40,328 bases of DNA from Treponema sp. (GCA_031274035.1 JAISQR010000488.1:1-40328); one strand, 5' to 3'. Shown: positions 9,005 to 18,510, numbered from the stretch's first letter. The notes: a model not told the origin generated them from the sequence alone. A program made the numbers and translations.

Positions 9005-11502
9005 GTCTTGGTCTTAACGCTTATCCGATACTCGCCGTCCTGGAAATCCGCCAGAGTTTCCCCTCCTTCGCACAATGAACCGAAGAGCACTTCGTCCACA
9101 AAGAACGACTTGATCTTTTCTTCGATGATCCTGCCTACATTCCGTGCGCCGAATTCCCTGCTGTAACCTTCTTCGGCCAAGGCGCTTACACAGGCTTCGG
9201 TTATTTCAAGGCTTACCTCTTTTTCCTCAAGCTGGACTCTAAAGGCGTCCAGTTCTTTATTAACAATGGAAGTCATAATCTCTTTGGAAAGATGGCCGAA
9301 GCATATCACCGAGTCCAGGCGGTTGCGGAATTCCGGTGTAAAGGTCTTTTCGACGGCTCCGTTAACAGCCGACCCGTCTATAGTACGGTCTCCAAAGCCG
9401 ATAAGGGCCTTGCCTATATCCCGTGCGCCGGCGTTACTGGTCATTATGAGAACTACATTGCGGAAATCGGCCTTACGTCCGGTATTATCGGTCAGTGTAG
9501 CGTAATCCATGATCTGGAGGAGGATATTGTAGATATCAGGATGGGCCTTTTCGATCTCATCCAGAAGAACCACGGCGTGGGGCTGTTTGCGGATAACATC
9601 GGTAAGGAGCCCCCCTTCCTCGTAGCCTACGTAACCCGGCGGCGATCCGATAAGGCGGGAAACCGTGTGTTTCTCCTGGTATTCGCTCATATCGAAACGG
9701 TGCATAGAAACTCCTAGGATATCCGCAAGGCTTCGGGCCAGTTCTGTTTTACCGACGCCGGTAGGACCTACAAAAAGGAAATTGGCTACCGGTTTGTTTG
9801 CCCCGCGGAAGCCTGCCCTTGATCGCTTTACGGCCTTGACCACCGCTTCTACTGCCGCATCCTGGCCGAATATCCTCTTTTTAAGTCTTTCATCAAGGCA
9901 TCGGAGCTTGTCCTTCTCGCTTTCACCTACGGACCGTTCAGGGATACGGGCTATTCGGGAAACCACCGTTTCTATGAGGGGCAGGTCTATATCAATAGAT
10001 TTTACCACAGCTTCCTTGCCGCTGGATTCAGAGTAAACAGGGGATTCCGTAGCGCCGGATCTGCCATAACTGCACGATTCTTCAACTTTTAGGGGAATTT
10101 CCCTGCCTCTGGACGCAGGATGCCATTCACGGTTCAATTCAGCCAATTCATTTTTATCCGTTTTTTCCATCTCTTCAGTTTTTTCTATATTGCGGACCGC
10201 GCGTTGCTCCTTAAAAGCCTGTATCCTGGCATAAGCGCCGGCCTCATCAATTACATCAATAGCCTTATCGGGAAGCCGCCTTTCGGTTATATACTGGGCG
10301 GAAAGCCGCACCGCAGCTTCAACCGCCTCATCGCTGAAATGCACCTTGTGATACTCCTCGTACTTGTATTTAAGCCCTTTGAGTATCGCAATGGCATCCG
10401 CTTCACTTGGCTCGTTTATATCGATTTTCTGGAAACGGCGTGAAAGAGCCCTGTCCTTATCAAAAAATTTATTGTACTCCTCGTGGGTGGTGGACCCTAT
10501 ACAGCGTATCTTACCGGAGGTAAGGGCCGGTTTGAGGAGGTTTGACGCATCCAGGGCGCTGCCTGAGACGGAACCGGCGCCGACTAAGGTATGAATTTCA
10601 TCGATAAAGAGGATAGCCTTTTCTTTTTTGAGCATCTCCTCTACAACCCGTTTGATCCTTTCTTCAAAATCGCCGCGGTACTTAGTACCAGCTACAAGGG
10701 CGCCCATGTCCAGCGAATAGATAGAAAAATTTTTCAGCGTAGGCGGAACATCCCCGGCAATGATACGCTGGGCCAGGCCCTCGGTAATCGCGGTTTTGCC
10801 GACGCCGGAATCGCCTACATGGATAGGGTTGTTTTTTAGTCTGCGGCAGAGTACCTGTACGGTACGGTCCAGCTCCGCATCCCTGCCTATAACCGGTTCA
10901 AGCCTGTTCTCCTTTGCCAGGGTGGTAAGCTCGGTAGCGTACTTCTCCAGCGCGCTCTTCTTGGATCTGTTTCTGGGGCCGCCCTCCGGTATATCATCGT
11001 CTATTCCATTATCCTTACTAGGCTCCTCACTGTATCCGCCTTGATCCTTTTTATTATACTGATATGAATGATCGGTATCGCCTTCAATTCCGTGGGAAAG
11101 GACGCTGAGGAGATCGTAACGCTTTACCCCCAGCTTACGCAGGTAATAAGCGCAGTGATTCGGTACCGAGTCATAAAGTGATACAAGTATATCCGGCACA
11201 TCCAATACTTCCCGCTGGGAAGATTGGCTTTGCATAACGGCCCGTTCTATCACACTCTGAAAATGAACGGTACGGATAGGCTCCATATTATCAATAACAG
11301 GTATATTCTTATCAAAAAAGTCTTCCATATCTTGCTTGAGCAGCCTAATGTTCACCCCGCAGGCAGAGAGAATATTCTGCACTTCATCAAAAGCCAAAGC
11401 CGCATAGAGAATATGTTCCGGGGTTAGGTACTCGTGGTTTCGCATCTTCGCTTCTGTATACGCGGCGCTTATAATTGCCTGCAAATGGTTTGATATCTTC
11501 AT
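9001..11502 (-). CDS. clpA: ATP-dependent Clp protease ATP-binding subunit ClpA
   Basis: Clp N domain, D1 Walker A (GDSGVGKT) and Walker B ([15 protein letters not shown]), D2 Walker A ([11 protein letters not shown]). Sits in a clpS-clpA pair. 4-nt overlap with aat. Confidence 0.95.
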   Translation of the reverse strand: MKISNHLQAIISAAYTEAKMRNHEYLTPEHILYAALAFDEVQNILSACGVNIRLLKQDMEDFFDKNIPVIDNMEPIRTVHFQSVIERAVMQSQSSQREVLDVPDILVSLYDSVPNHCAYYLRKLGVKRYDLLSVLSHGIEGDTDHSYQYNKKDQGGYSEEPSKDNGIDDDIPEGGPRNRSKKSALEKYATELTTLAKENRLEPVIGRDAELDRTVQVLCRRLKNNPIHVGDSGVGKTAITEGLAQRIIAGDVPPTLKNFSIYSLDMGALVAGTKYRGDFEERIKRVVEEMLKKEKAILFIDEIHTLVGAGSVSGSALDASNLLKPALTSGKIRCIGSTTHEEYNKFFDKDRALSRRFQKIDINEPSEADAIAILKGLKYKYEEYHKVHFSDEAVEAAVRLSAQYITERRLPDKAIDVIDEAGAYARIQAFKEQRAVRNIEKTEEMEKTDKNELAELNREWHPASRGREIPLKVEESCSYGRSGATESPVYSESSGKEAVVKSIDIDLPLIETVVSRIARIPERSVGESEKDKLRCLDERLKKRIFGQDAAVEAVVKAVKRSRAGFRGANKPVANFLFVGPTGVGKTELARSLADILGVSMHRFDMSEYQEKHTVSRLIGSPPGYVGYEEGGLLTDVIRKQPHAVVLLDEIEKAHPDIYNILLQIMDYATLTDNTGRKADFRNVVLIMTSNAGARDIGKALIGFGDRTIDGSAVNGAVEKTFTPEFRNRLDSVICFGHLSKEIMTSIVNKELDAFRVQLEEKEVSLEITEACVSALAEEGYSREFGARNVGRIIEEKIKSFFVDEVLFGSLCEGGETLADFQDGEYRISVKTKT

Positions 11503-11658
11503 TTCATTACCCTTTAAATATTAACCCGCATTTAAACTCAATTCTGGAAACATTACTATTATACACCAATTCAGCATAGTATACCCCTCTTTTAATACAA
11601 AAAATATCAAACCCATACCGCATCAATTCTTCAACTGGTCGATGAGATACTTTCTTTC

Positions 11659-11976
11659 TTATTGCTTTTCAACTATACATCTGAGGGGAAATTCCCTCTC
11701 CCGCGCGAGCATATGTACCTGATTCGCCTTGGTTTGGGCAATATCCAAGGTATAAACTCCTACTATACCGCGGCCTTTACGGTGTACATCCAACATAATC
11801 CGTTCAGCATCCTCCTCATTTTTATGAAAAATAGACATAAGTATCTCTACCACAAAGTCCATAGTTGTATAGTTATCGTTAAGAAGCACAACGCGGTAAT
11901 CATCCGGCTCCTTGAGCTTTTCTTTCTTTTTGACAGAACGATCGGCATGTCTTCCTATATTAATATGTACCGCCAT
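11659..11976 (-). CDS. clpS: ATP-dependent Clp protease adaptor ClpS
   Basis: EPDDYRVVLLNDNYTTMDFVVEILMSIFHKNEEDAERIMLDVHRKGRGIVGVYTLDIAQTKA. Start likely MAVHINIG (11976), not the ORF-track 12075. Confidence 0.94.
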   Translation of the reverse strand: MAVHINIGRHADRSVKKKEKLKEPDDYRVVLLNDNYTTMDFVVEILMSIFHKNEEDAERIMLDVHRKGRGIVGVYTLDIAQTKANQVHMLAREREFPLRCIVEKQ

Positions 11977-12033
11977 ATTACATAATAGTATATTATAAAT
12001 AAAAAATAGTGAAGTGAGAAATAGGTATTTTTT

Positions 12034-12141
12034 GTAACTACTCGGGTATATGCGGTTTTTCCTATATGTTTTCAAGCGTTTTTAACAAAGGGCCTCCACC
12101 AGTTTCCGCTATCTCCATTCCCCATATTTTAACCTTGTTAC
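12034..12141. repeat. Short intergenic element, family 1, copy C (inverted core)
   Basis: gtaactactcggg at 12034-12046, then tatatgcgg...ttttcaagcgtttttaacaaaggg...tttccgctatctccattccccat. This matches the reverse complement of the core of copy A. The right end is poorly defined. Confidence 0.6.
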
Positions 12142-12200
12142 GAAAGGTATTATTTCACTTGAAAGATTTTGTATATCGTTGTATCCTTAATATAAGATTT

Positions 12201-12353
12201 GTAACTTCTCAGGACTGATGCGGAAATCGGTGGAATGGAGGGGCCGCCCCTCAATGAGCCGATTGGAGCGAAAGGGGCCCCTTTGTGAGGGACCCAGAGG
12301 GTCCCCAAGTACTTGAGAGCACGTATAAATATCGCATATACCTGAGTAGTTAC
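12201..12353. repeat. ~153-bp intergenic element with terminal inverted repeats (family 1, copy B)
   Basis: Ends gtaacttctcagg (12201-12213) and cctgagtagttac (12341-12353). The core shares atgcgg, aatgagccg, ggagcg-aaagggg and cacgtat with copy A. Confidence 0.75.
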
Positions 12354-12469
12354 TAAGATTTTAATAGGAGAATTTTAAAAACGTTTGTTTTAAAGAATAA
12401 CTTGAATAGTCCTTTTTCTCTGATATACCTTGCGGGGTATAGATGATAATAATTTGCCCGTTATAAGGG

Positions 12470-12493
12470 TAAAAGGTGAATATTCACCTTTTA
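12470..12493. promoter_or_regulatory. Perfect 24-bp palindrome upstream of argR (candidate operator)
   Basis: TAAAAGGTGAATATTCACCTTTTA is self-complementary over 24 nt and lies 29 bp before the proposed GTG start. Confidence 0.6.
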
Positions 12494-12522
12494 TATTGGA
12501 ATTTTCATACCGGAGTTGTGAT

Positions 12523-12996
12523 GTGAAAGAACGACTGACCCGCTTAAAGGCGGTAGAAAAATTGATAAAAACATGCCGGATTGAGTCTCAAGAGGCTCTT
12601 CTTGGGTTGTTGGAAAAGGAAGGTTTTCAGGTAACGCAGGCGACCCTTTCCCGGGACCTGAAACTCCTCAAAGTTAGTAAAGTTTCCGATGGCCATGAGG
12701 GGTACGTCTACTCTCTTCTTGAAGATGATGAGCAGCAGGAAATGGATCGCTCCTATATACATGATTTTCTGCGGGGGTGTATTTCTATTGAGTGGAACGG
12801 CCCTATGGTAGTGATACAGACCCATTCCGGTCATTCCGATTCGGTCGCCTTGGCCGTAGACAATCTGGGCTTGGATGATGTTCTGGGAACTATTGCCGGC
12901 AGGGACAATATTGTCTTTGTATGTCTGAGGGAAGGTGTTACCGGCGAGGATTTTATGAAACGCATGAAGGAAAATATTCCTGAACTGGAGGACTAG
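12523..12996 (+). CDS. argR: Arginine repressor family transcriptional regulator
   Basis: ArgR wHTH: IESQEALLGLLEKEGFQVTQATLSRDLKLLKVSKV. C-terminal VVIQTHSGHSDSVALAVDNLGLDDVLGTIAGRDNIVFVC. GTG start at 12523 preferred over the ORF-track 12430 because of cggag upstream. Confidence 0.9.
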   Translation: MKERLTRLKAVEKLIKTCRIESQEALLGLLEKEGFQVTQATLSRDLKLLKVSKVSDGHEGYVYSLLEDDEQQEMDRSYIHDFLRGCISIEWNGPMVVIQTHSGHSDSVALAVDNLGLDDVLGTIAGRDNIVFVCLREGVTGEDFMKRMKENIPELED

Positions 12997-13209
12997 CAGC
13001 CTATAAATACTAAATAGATGGCTTAAAAATAAAACCGCCAAGATGCATAAGGATAACAATATTATTTCTATAGTAATATAAGGAAATAACAACGCAGTGC
13101 GTTTGTTTTTTTTTCAATCTGTCTTAACCTGTTGATATTGATTTCTAAGGCGCGGCAAACTGTTGAACGGGTTACAGTTTGTTGGCGCTGCTCAAGTTTG
13201 TGCAACTTT

Positions 13210-13329
13210 CTATATGTGTTTTTTAGTGCTTTTAACAAAGGGGGTTCTGCCCTTTCGTTTCAACCGGCTCATTACGGCGCCGAAGGGCGCTTCCATTACG
13301 CGGGTTTCCGCTATCCCCGCATCGGCCTT
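13210..13329. repeat. Family 1 intergenic element, degenerate copy D
   Basis: tatatgtgttttttagtgcttttaacaaaggggg...ccggctcatta.ggcgc...ttccgctatccccgcat matches the reverse complement of copy A. No clear terminal inverted repeats. Confidence 0.55.
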
Positions 13330-13365
13330 AAATAGCGGCGTTTTTTAATTTTATTAGGAGGATTT

Positions 13366-14961
13366 ATGCAGTATCTGGATTTTGATAAAACAGCGGCATA
13401 CAAGAAATTGACGGATCTTGCTCAGGATGGCAGGGAATTCAATTTTATTGAAGAACTTACCGCTGGGCGGGTAGAGAAGTGCAGTACAGCTATGGCGGCC
13501 GGATTGACCTATAACTGGGCGGCAAAGGCGGTAACTGGGCCGGCGCTTGACGCGCTTCAGTCCCTTGCCGACGAACAGGAACTTGTTGCCAAGTATAAGC
13601 TGCTCCTTGATGGGGAGATTATAAATACTGGGGAAAAGCGGAAGGTTCTCCATCATCTGCTGCGGGGGCAACTGGGATCCCCGGTACTTTACGAGGGCAA
13701 GGATATAGGCGATTTTTACCGGCAAGAACTCGATCGTTTTTCCGCGTTTGCGGCGGGTATTCATGCCGGCAAGATACGCGGATCAACAGGAAAGGCCTTT
13801 AAGTCGGTGGTACAGATAGGCATAGGCGGCTCAGATCTGGGTCCGCGCGCCCTCTATCTTGCCCTTGAGAACTGGGCTTTTAGGGAGGAGCGGAAGCACC
13901 TGAAAGCGGACTTTATCTCCAATGTAGACCCTGACGATGCTTCCCGTATTGCCGCGGATTTCAACCTTGATGAAACGGTCTTTATCCTCGTTTCCAAGAG
14001 CGGTACTACCCAGGAAACCCTTGCCAATGAACTTTTTATCAAGGATAAATTGAAGAAGGCGGGTCTCGATCCCAGTAAGCATATAGCCGCGGTTACAAGC
14101 GAGACAAGCCCCCTTGCACATAACCCCGCCTATCTCGATTCTTTCTATATTGACGATTTTGTGGGCGGACGCTATTCCGCTTCCTCGGCGGTAGGCGGCG
14201 TTATCCTTTCGTTGGCCTTTGGGCCTGCGGTTTTTAAGGAGATACTTGCCGGCGCCCACGAGGCGGACGGGCTTGCCTTGGAAAAAGATATAAGACGGAA
14301 CGCAAGTCTGCTTGACGCGCTTATCGGCGTGTGGGAACGGAACTTTCTCAAGCTGCCCTATACCGCGGTACTGCCTTACAGTCAGGCTCTTTCCCGCTTT
14401 CCCGCCCATCTTCAGCAGCTTGACATGGAATCTAACGGCAAGAGGGTGAATCGGGACGGCCGTCCTGTAGGATACGCCACCGGGCCTGTCGTGTTCGGCG
14501 AGCCGGGAACCAACGGCCAACATTCATTCTATCAACATCTGCATCAGGGAACGGACATTGTACCGCTTCAGTTTGTCGGTTTTAGAGAAAGCCAGCGCAA
14601 AGACGACGTAGAAACCGAAGGTTCTACCAGCCAAACCAAGCTGAAGGCTAACCTCGCATCTCAGATTGTAGCCTTTGCGAAGGGCCAGCGTGTTTCAGGC
14701 GACGCGGATGTGAACCGTAACAAGGAATTCCTTGGGGGCCGGCCTTCAAGCCTTATCTACGGGGAACGTCTTACCCCTGCGGCCCTTGGCGCCTTGCTTG
14801 CCCATTTTGAGAATAAGATCATGTTCCAGGGCTTTGTCTGGAATCTTAACAGCTTCGACCAGGAAGGCGTTCAGCTTGGCAAGATACTCACCAAAAAGAT
14901 ACTTGCCGGTAATTCAGGCGATCCAGCGCTTGATGCGTACACCAGGCTGCTGGGGATATAG
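13366..14961 (+). CDS. pgi: Glucose-6-phosphate isomerase
   Basis: VQIGIGGSDLGPRALYLAL, FILVSKSGTTQETLANE, GGRYSASSAVGG, GEPGTNGQHSFYQHLHQGTDIVP. Confidence 0.95.
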   Translation: MQYLDFDKTAAYKKLTDLAQDGREFNFIEELTAGRVEKCSTAMAAGLTYNWAAKAVTGPALDALQSLADEQELVAKYKLLLDGEIINTGEKRKVLHHLLRGQLGSPVLYEGKDIGDFYRQELDRFSAFAAGIHAGKIRGSTGKAFKSVVQIGIGGSDLGPRALYLALENWAFREERKHLKADFISNVDPDDASRIAADFNLDETVFILVSKSGTTQETLANELFIKDKLKKAGLDPSKHIAAVTSETSPLAHNPAYLDSFYIDDFVGGRYSASSAVGGVILSLAFGPAVFKEILAGAHEADGLALEKDIRRNASLLDALIGVWERNFLKLPYTAVLPYSQALSRFPAHLQQLDMESNGKRVNRDGRPVGYATGPVVFGEPGTNGQHSFYQHLHQGTDIVPLQFVGFRESQRKDDVETEGSTSQTKLKANLASQIVAFAKGQRVSGDADVNRNKEFLGGRPSSLIYGERLTPAALGALLAHFENKIMFQGFVWNLNSFDQEGVQLGKILTKKILAGNSGDPALDAYTRLLGI

Positions 14962-15000
14962 CGGCAGAAAGGCGGAGTTGTTCCGGTAATTTTTTACTAC

Positions 15001-15215
15001 AGTTTGCGGGGCTTTGCTCAAAAATCGTATAAATTTGCAAACTTCCACAGGCTGCTCGGAGTTTGTAATGGTATAAATATTCATAAATATGAATATTTAT
15101 ACCATTACAAACTCCGAATACTCGAAGAGTACAGCATGCCTATTTATCGGGATTTTTTGCATGAATATGCAAAAAATCCACAAGTGCAATCGGACACGAA
15201 GTGTCCGCGGCTGCT
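15001..15215. repeat. Composite palindromic intergenic element (family 2)
   Basis: Contains a 30-bp perfect inverted repeat with 2-nt loop (15056-15085 / 15088-15117), a 13-bp inverted repeat GGATTTTTTGCAT/ATGCAAAAAATCC (15150-15179), and cggacac-gaa-gtgtccg. Related sequence at 15806-15953, 18404-18510 and 40211-40328. Confidence 0.8.
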
Positions 15216-15232
15216 AGAAAAGTGAGGTTTAT

Positions 15233-15808
15233 ATGAAACAGAAAGATGTTGCCGCGGCGGATGAAGGCTGGAAAGCCTTATCTATCCGCGATTTTTCCGG
15301 TTCCCCTTCAAGCCGTATAGGTGAAAGCTGGATGCTTATCACTGCGGGGAGTGTTACACAGGATAAGGCCAACTGGAATACTATGACCGCAGCATGGGGC
15401 GGACTTGGCGTACTGTGGGGCAGGGACGCGGCCTTTATATTTATACGCCCGTCGCGGCATACTTTTGCCTTTGCCAATGAAAATAGTCTATTCACGCTTT
15501 CTTTTTTTGATAGGAAGTACCGTGAAGCCTTGAACATCTGCGGTTCCGAATCGGGCCGTGATATTGACAAGGCAGGGAAGGCAGGGTTAAGTCCTGTCGT
15601 ATTTGACGGGTCTCTTGCCGGAGGCAAAGCTGCGGGGGCTATAGGCTTTAAGGAAGCGTCCGACATTATCGTTTGCCGTAAGCTCTATACGCACGACTTT
15701 GATCCCGCCTGTTTTCTCGATCCTGTATCTATAGAAAAGAACTATAACGGAAAGGACTACCACCGCATGTATATTGGGGAGATTCTGACCCTGTTAAGCA
15801 AGTGCTAG
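15233..15808 (+). CDS. Flavin reductase-like / flavoredoxin family protein
   Basis: WMLITAGSVTQDKANWNTMTAAWGGLGVLWGRDAAFIFIRPSRHTFAFANENSLFTLSFF, typical of flavin reductase-like FMN-binding proteins. Confidence 0.85.
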   Translation: MKQKDVAAADEGWKALSIRDFSGSPSSRIGESWMLITAGSVTQDKANWNTMTAAWGGLGVLWGRDAAFIFIRPSRHTFAFANENSLFTLSFFDRKYREALNICGSESGRDIDKAGKAGLSPVVFDGSLAGGKAAGAIGFKEASDIIVCRKLYTHDFDPACFLDPVSIEKNYNGKDYHRMYIGEILTLLSKC

Positions 15809-15953
15809 GAGCCCGTGGGACTTTGGTGATTTTTTGCATATTCATGCAAAAAATCCGATTAACGAGGCTCCTTTGGGAGTTTGCAAGGTATAAATTTGCA
15901 ATTTATTGCAAATTTATACGATTTTCGGGCAAAGCCCCACAAACTCCTAGACG
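15806..15953. repeat. Composite palindromic intergenic element (family 2)
   Basis: Hairpins GATTTTTTGCAT-ATTC-ATGCAAAAAATC (15828-15855) and GTATAAATTTGCAA-TTTA-TTGCAAATTTATAC (15888-15919). taggag... start and ...ctccta end. Confidence 0.75.
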
Positions 15954-16696
15954 CCGGAAATGCGTCGCAGAAAAGCCTTGGTACGCTCTTCCTGCGGCCT
16001 GTCTATAAGATCCGCAGCCCTGCCCGTTTCCAAAAACTTGCCGCCGTCCATAAAAAACGCGCGGTCGGCAACCTCGCGGGCAAAGGCCATCTCGTGGGTT
16101 ACAATAACCATCGTCATGTTTTCACCGGCAAGCTGCCGGATAACTTTAAGTATCTCCCCGGTTAGTTCCGGGTCCAGGGCGCTGGTCGGTTCGTCAAAAA
16201 AGAGGATTTCAGGGTTCAGCGCCAGCGCGCGCGCTATAGAAACCCGCTGCTGCTGTCCGCCGGATAATTCGCAGGGGTAGCTTGCCTCCTTTTCCGGCAG
16301 GCCCATTTTTACAAGAAGCTCCCGTGCGCGCTGCTCCGCTTCCCTTTTAGCCCTGTGCAGTACGCAAACCTGGGCCTCGGTGATGTTTCTAAGTACGGAG
16401 AAATGGGGGAAAAGGTTGAAGTTCTGAAATACAAGGCCCACTTTAAGGCAGACATCGCGGAGTACGTCTTTATGGGCATAGATGCCGTCTTTTACCATCA
16501 CCTTGTCCGCCACGCTGATAGTACCGGCGTCTATCAGTTCCAGGTGGGTAATACAGCGGAGCAGGGTCGATTTCCCCGAACCGGATGGGCCGATAATGGC
16601 AACCACCTCGCCCTTGTCTACCGAAAAGTCAAGATTTTCCAGCACGCCAAGCGCGCCGAATGATTTTGTAAGGGCGGAAACTTCCAGAATAGGCAT
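15947..16696 (-). CDS. Amino acid ABC transporter ATP-binding protein
   Basis: Walker A GPSGSGKST, signature LSGGQQQRVSIARAL, Walker B ILFFDEPTSALDPEL. Polar amino-acid (GlnQ-like) type. Confidence 0.94.
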   Translation of the reverse strand: MPILEVSALTKSFGALGVLENLDFSVDKGEVVAIIGPSGSGKSTLLRCITHLELIDAGTISVADKVMVKDGIYAHKDVLRDVCLKVGLVFQNFNLFPHFSVLRNITEAQVCVLHRAKREAEQRARELLVKMGLPEKEASYPCELSGGQQQRVSIARALALNPEILFFDEPTSALDPELTGEILKVIRQLAGENMTMVIVTHEMAFAREVADRAFFMDGGKFLETGRAADLIDRPQEERTKAFLRRISGV

Positions 16697-16706
16697 GCGC
16701 TTTTCC

Positions 16707-17408
16707 TTATGAATAATACGAAAGTTTCTTTTCGTATAAGGCGAAGATATAGGATACGGCCCAGTTCATAATAAAATAGAAGAGGCCGGCTATAAAGATA
16801 GGCATGGTGGAGAATTCACGGGCCGAGGCATTCTGGGCTGCATGGAAAAGCTCGGCAACCCCTATAACCTGGGCTAAAGCCGTATCTTTGACCAGGGTGA
16901 TCACTTCGTTGCCGGAAGCGGGGAGTATACGTTTAACCACCTGCGGCATAATGATTCGGGTAAAGGTTTCGACGCGGGTAAAACCCAGCACTTTAGCGGC
17001 TTCGTATTGACCTTTAGATATGGACTCAATACCGCCGCGGTAGATTTCGGCAAAGTAAGCGGCGTAGTTAAGGACAAAGGCGATGATCACCGCGGTAAAG
17101 CGGTTGTAGGAAAGCGCCGCCTTGACAATACTCCAGAAAACCGGCGAACCGATGAGCGGTGAGAGGGCGCCAGTGAGAAATGTGTAGAGATACTTTGGCG
17201 CAAAGTAGATAAAGATAAGCTGAAGGATAAGGGGCGTTCCGCGCATAATAAGAAGGTAGAGGTTGATAATGTTGCGGAGCGCCCAGTTCTTCGACATGCG
17301 CCCGAATGCAATCGGCATTGCCAAGGGCAGGGCGAACAGCAGGGTGAGGAAAAACACCTCAAGCGATATAACCGCGCCCTTAAGCATTATACCGATCATC
17401 TGTAGCAT
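16707..17408 (-). CDS. Amino acid ABC transporter permease
   Basis: IMRGTPLILQLIFIYF and AAYFAEIYRGGIESISKGQYEAAKVLGF, HisM/GlnP-type motifs. Confidence 0.94.
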   Translation of the reverse strand: MLQMIGIMLKGAVISLEVFFLTLLFALPLAMPIAFGRMSKNWALRNIINLYLLIMRGTPLILQLIFIYFAPKYLYTFLTGALSPLIGSPVFWSIVKAALSYNRFTAVIIAFVLNYAAYFAEIYRGGIESISKGQYEAAKVLGFTRVETFTRIIMPQVVKRILPASGNEVITLVKDTALAQVIGVAELFHAAQNASAREFSTMPIFIAGLFYFIMNWAVSYIFALYEKKLSYYS

Positions 17409-18224
17409 TTATTTTCCGATTATCGAAATGTCCGAACCGAACCAGTTTGTTGTAATACGGGCGACAGTTCCGTCCCTGACCATAGCTTCCAAGGTTTCCC
17501 ATATCTTGTTTGCCAGTGCAACATCGTTCTTGCGGAAACCTATGCCGAACTCCTCGGCGCCCAGGGTTTCCTGCAAAAGCCGGAAGGCTTTACCTGAACG
17601 TTTGATATTGTCGTTAGCCACCACCAAGTCTATAATGATAGCATCCACCCCGCCTACATCCAGGTCCATAAGCGCAGTAAGGTAATCCTTGTACTCAATA
17701 ACTTCTCTAAGGGAAGCCTTCAGGCTGGGAGCGTTATCCAGGGCGTCAACCGAAGAGGACCCCGCCTGTAAACCTGCGGTCTTTCCGGCTAAGTCGGAGA
17801 GCCTCTGTACAGGCGAATTATCCTTGACGATAAGTACCTGGGCGTTTTTAAGGTACGGTTTGGTAAAGTTGAGGGCCTGCTTCCGTTCCTCGGTTATGGT
17901 AAAACCATTCCAGATACAGTCTATCTCGCCGGTGTTGAGTTCCTGCTCCTTGGCGTTCCAGTCTATAGGCTGAAGGACCAGTTCGATACCCAGCCGCGAC
18001 GCGACTTCCTTTGCCATATCCACATCGTAACCTACAATTTCATTGGCCTCGTTACGGAAGCCCATAGGCGGGAAGGAATCGTCCAGCCCCAGGATGAGCT
18101 TCTTCTTGCTGAGAACAAGGTTGAGGGAATTATCCTCTCCCTGCGCCGTATCCCTCTTGGCAGCCGCAAAAACCATGCCCGCCGCCAGCAGGACGAGCAA
18201 ACCTGAAAATAGTAAACGCTTCAT
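17409..18224 (-). CDS. Amino acid ABC transporter substrate-binding protein
   Basis: KKLILGLDDSFPPMGFRNEANEIVGYDVDMAKEVASRLGIEL...DCIWNGFTITEERKQALNFTKPY. Confidence 0.94.
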   Translation of the reverse strand: MKRLLFSGLLVLLAAGMVFAAAKRDTAQGEDNSLNLVLSKKKLILGLDDSFPPMGFRNEANEIVGYDVDMAKEVASRLGIELVLQPIDWNAKEQELNTGEIDCIWNGFTITEERKQALNFTKPYLKNAQVLIVKDNSPVQRLSDLAGKTAGLQAGSSSVDALDNAPSLKASLREVIEYKDYLTALMDLDVGGVDAIIIDLVVANDNIKRSGKAFRLLQETLGAEEFGIGFRKNDVALANKIWETLEAMVRDGTVARITTNWFGSDISIIGK

Positions 18225-18403
18225 TGTTTTCCTCCTTCAATGATGATTCAACTTGCCTCTAAAACTTTAGTTTTTAGAGGTTCTGTAAGGATAGTAAACT
18301 ATTTCTTCAATAATGTATATTATGTAGATACGGTTTTTAGAAAAAATCACTTGTGCGGAACCAGTTCTGAGCCAAAAAATCGTAACTGATTGAGGGCCGG
18401 ATA

Positions 18404-18510
18404 CTAGGAGTTTGTTGCGCTTCGCGCATAAAATGGTATAAATATTCATATTTATGAATATTTATACCTTGCAAACTCCGAAAGCACGCCCATTGATCGG
18501 GAATTTTTGC
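18404..18510. repeat. Composite palindromic intergenic element (family 2)
   Basis: ctaggagtttgttgcgcttcgcgc...GGTATAAATATTCATA-TT-TATGAATATTTATACC (18435-18468)...gcaaactccgaaagcacgcccattgatcgggaatttttgc. Confidence 0.75.

Noticed and set aside
15004-15225. 73-aa ORF (MRGFAQKSYKFANFHRLLGVCNG...)
   Set aside because: Lies entirely within the palindromic intergenic element; no coding features or homology pattern.
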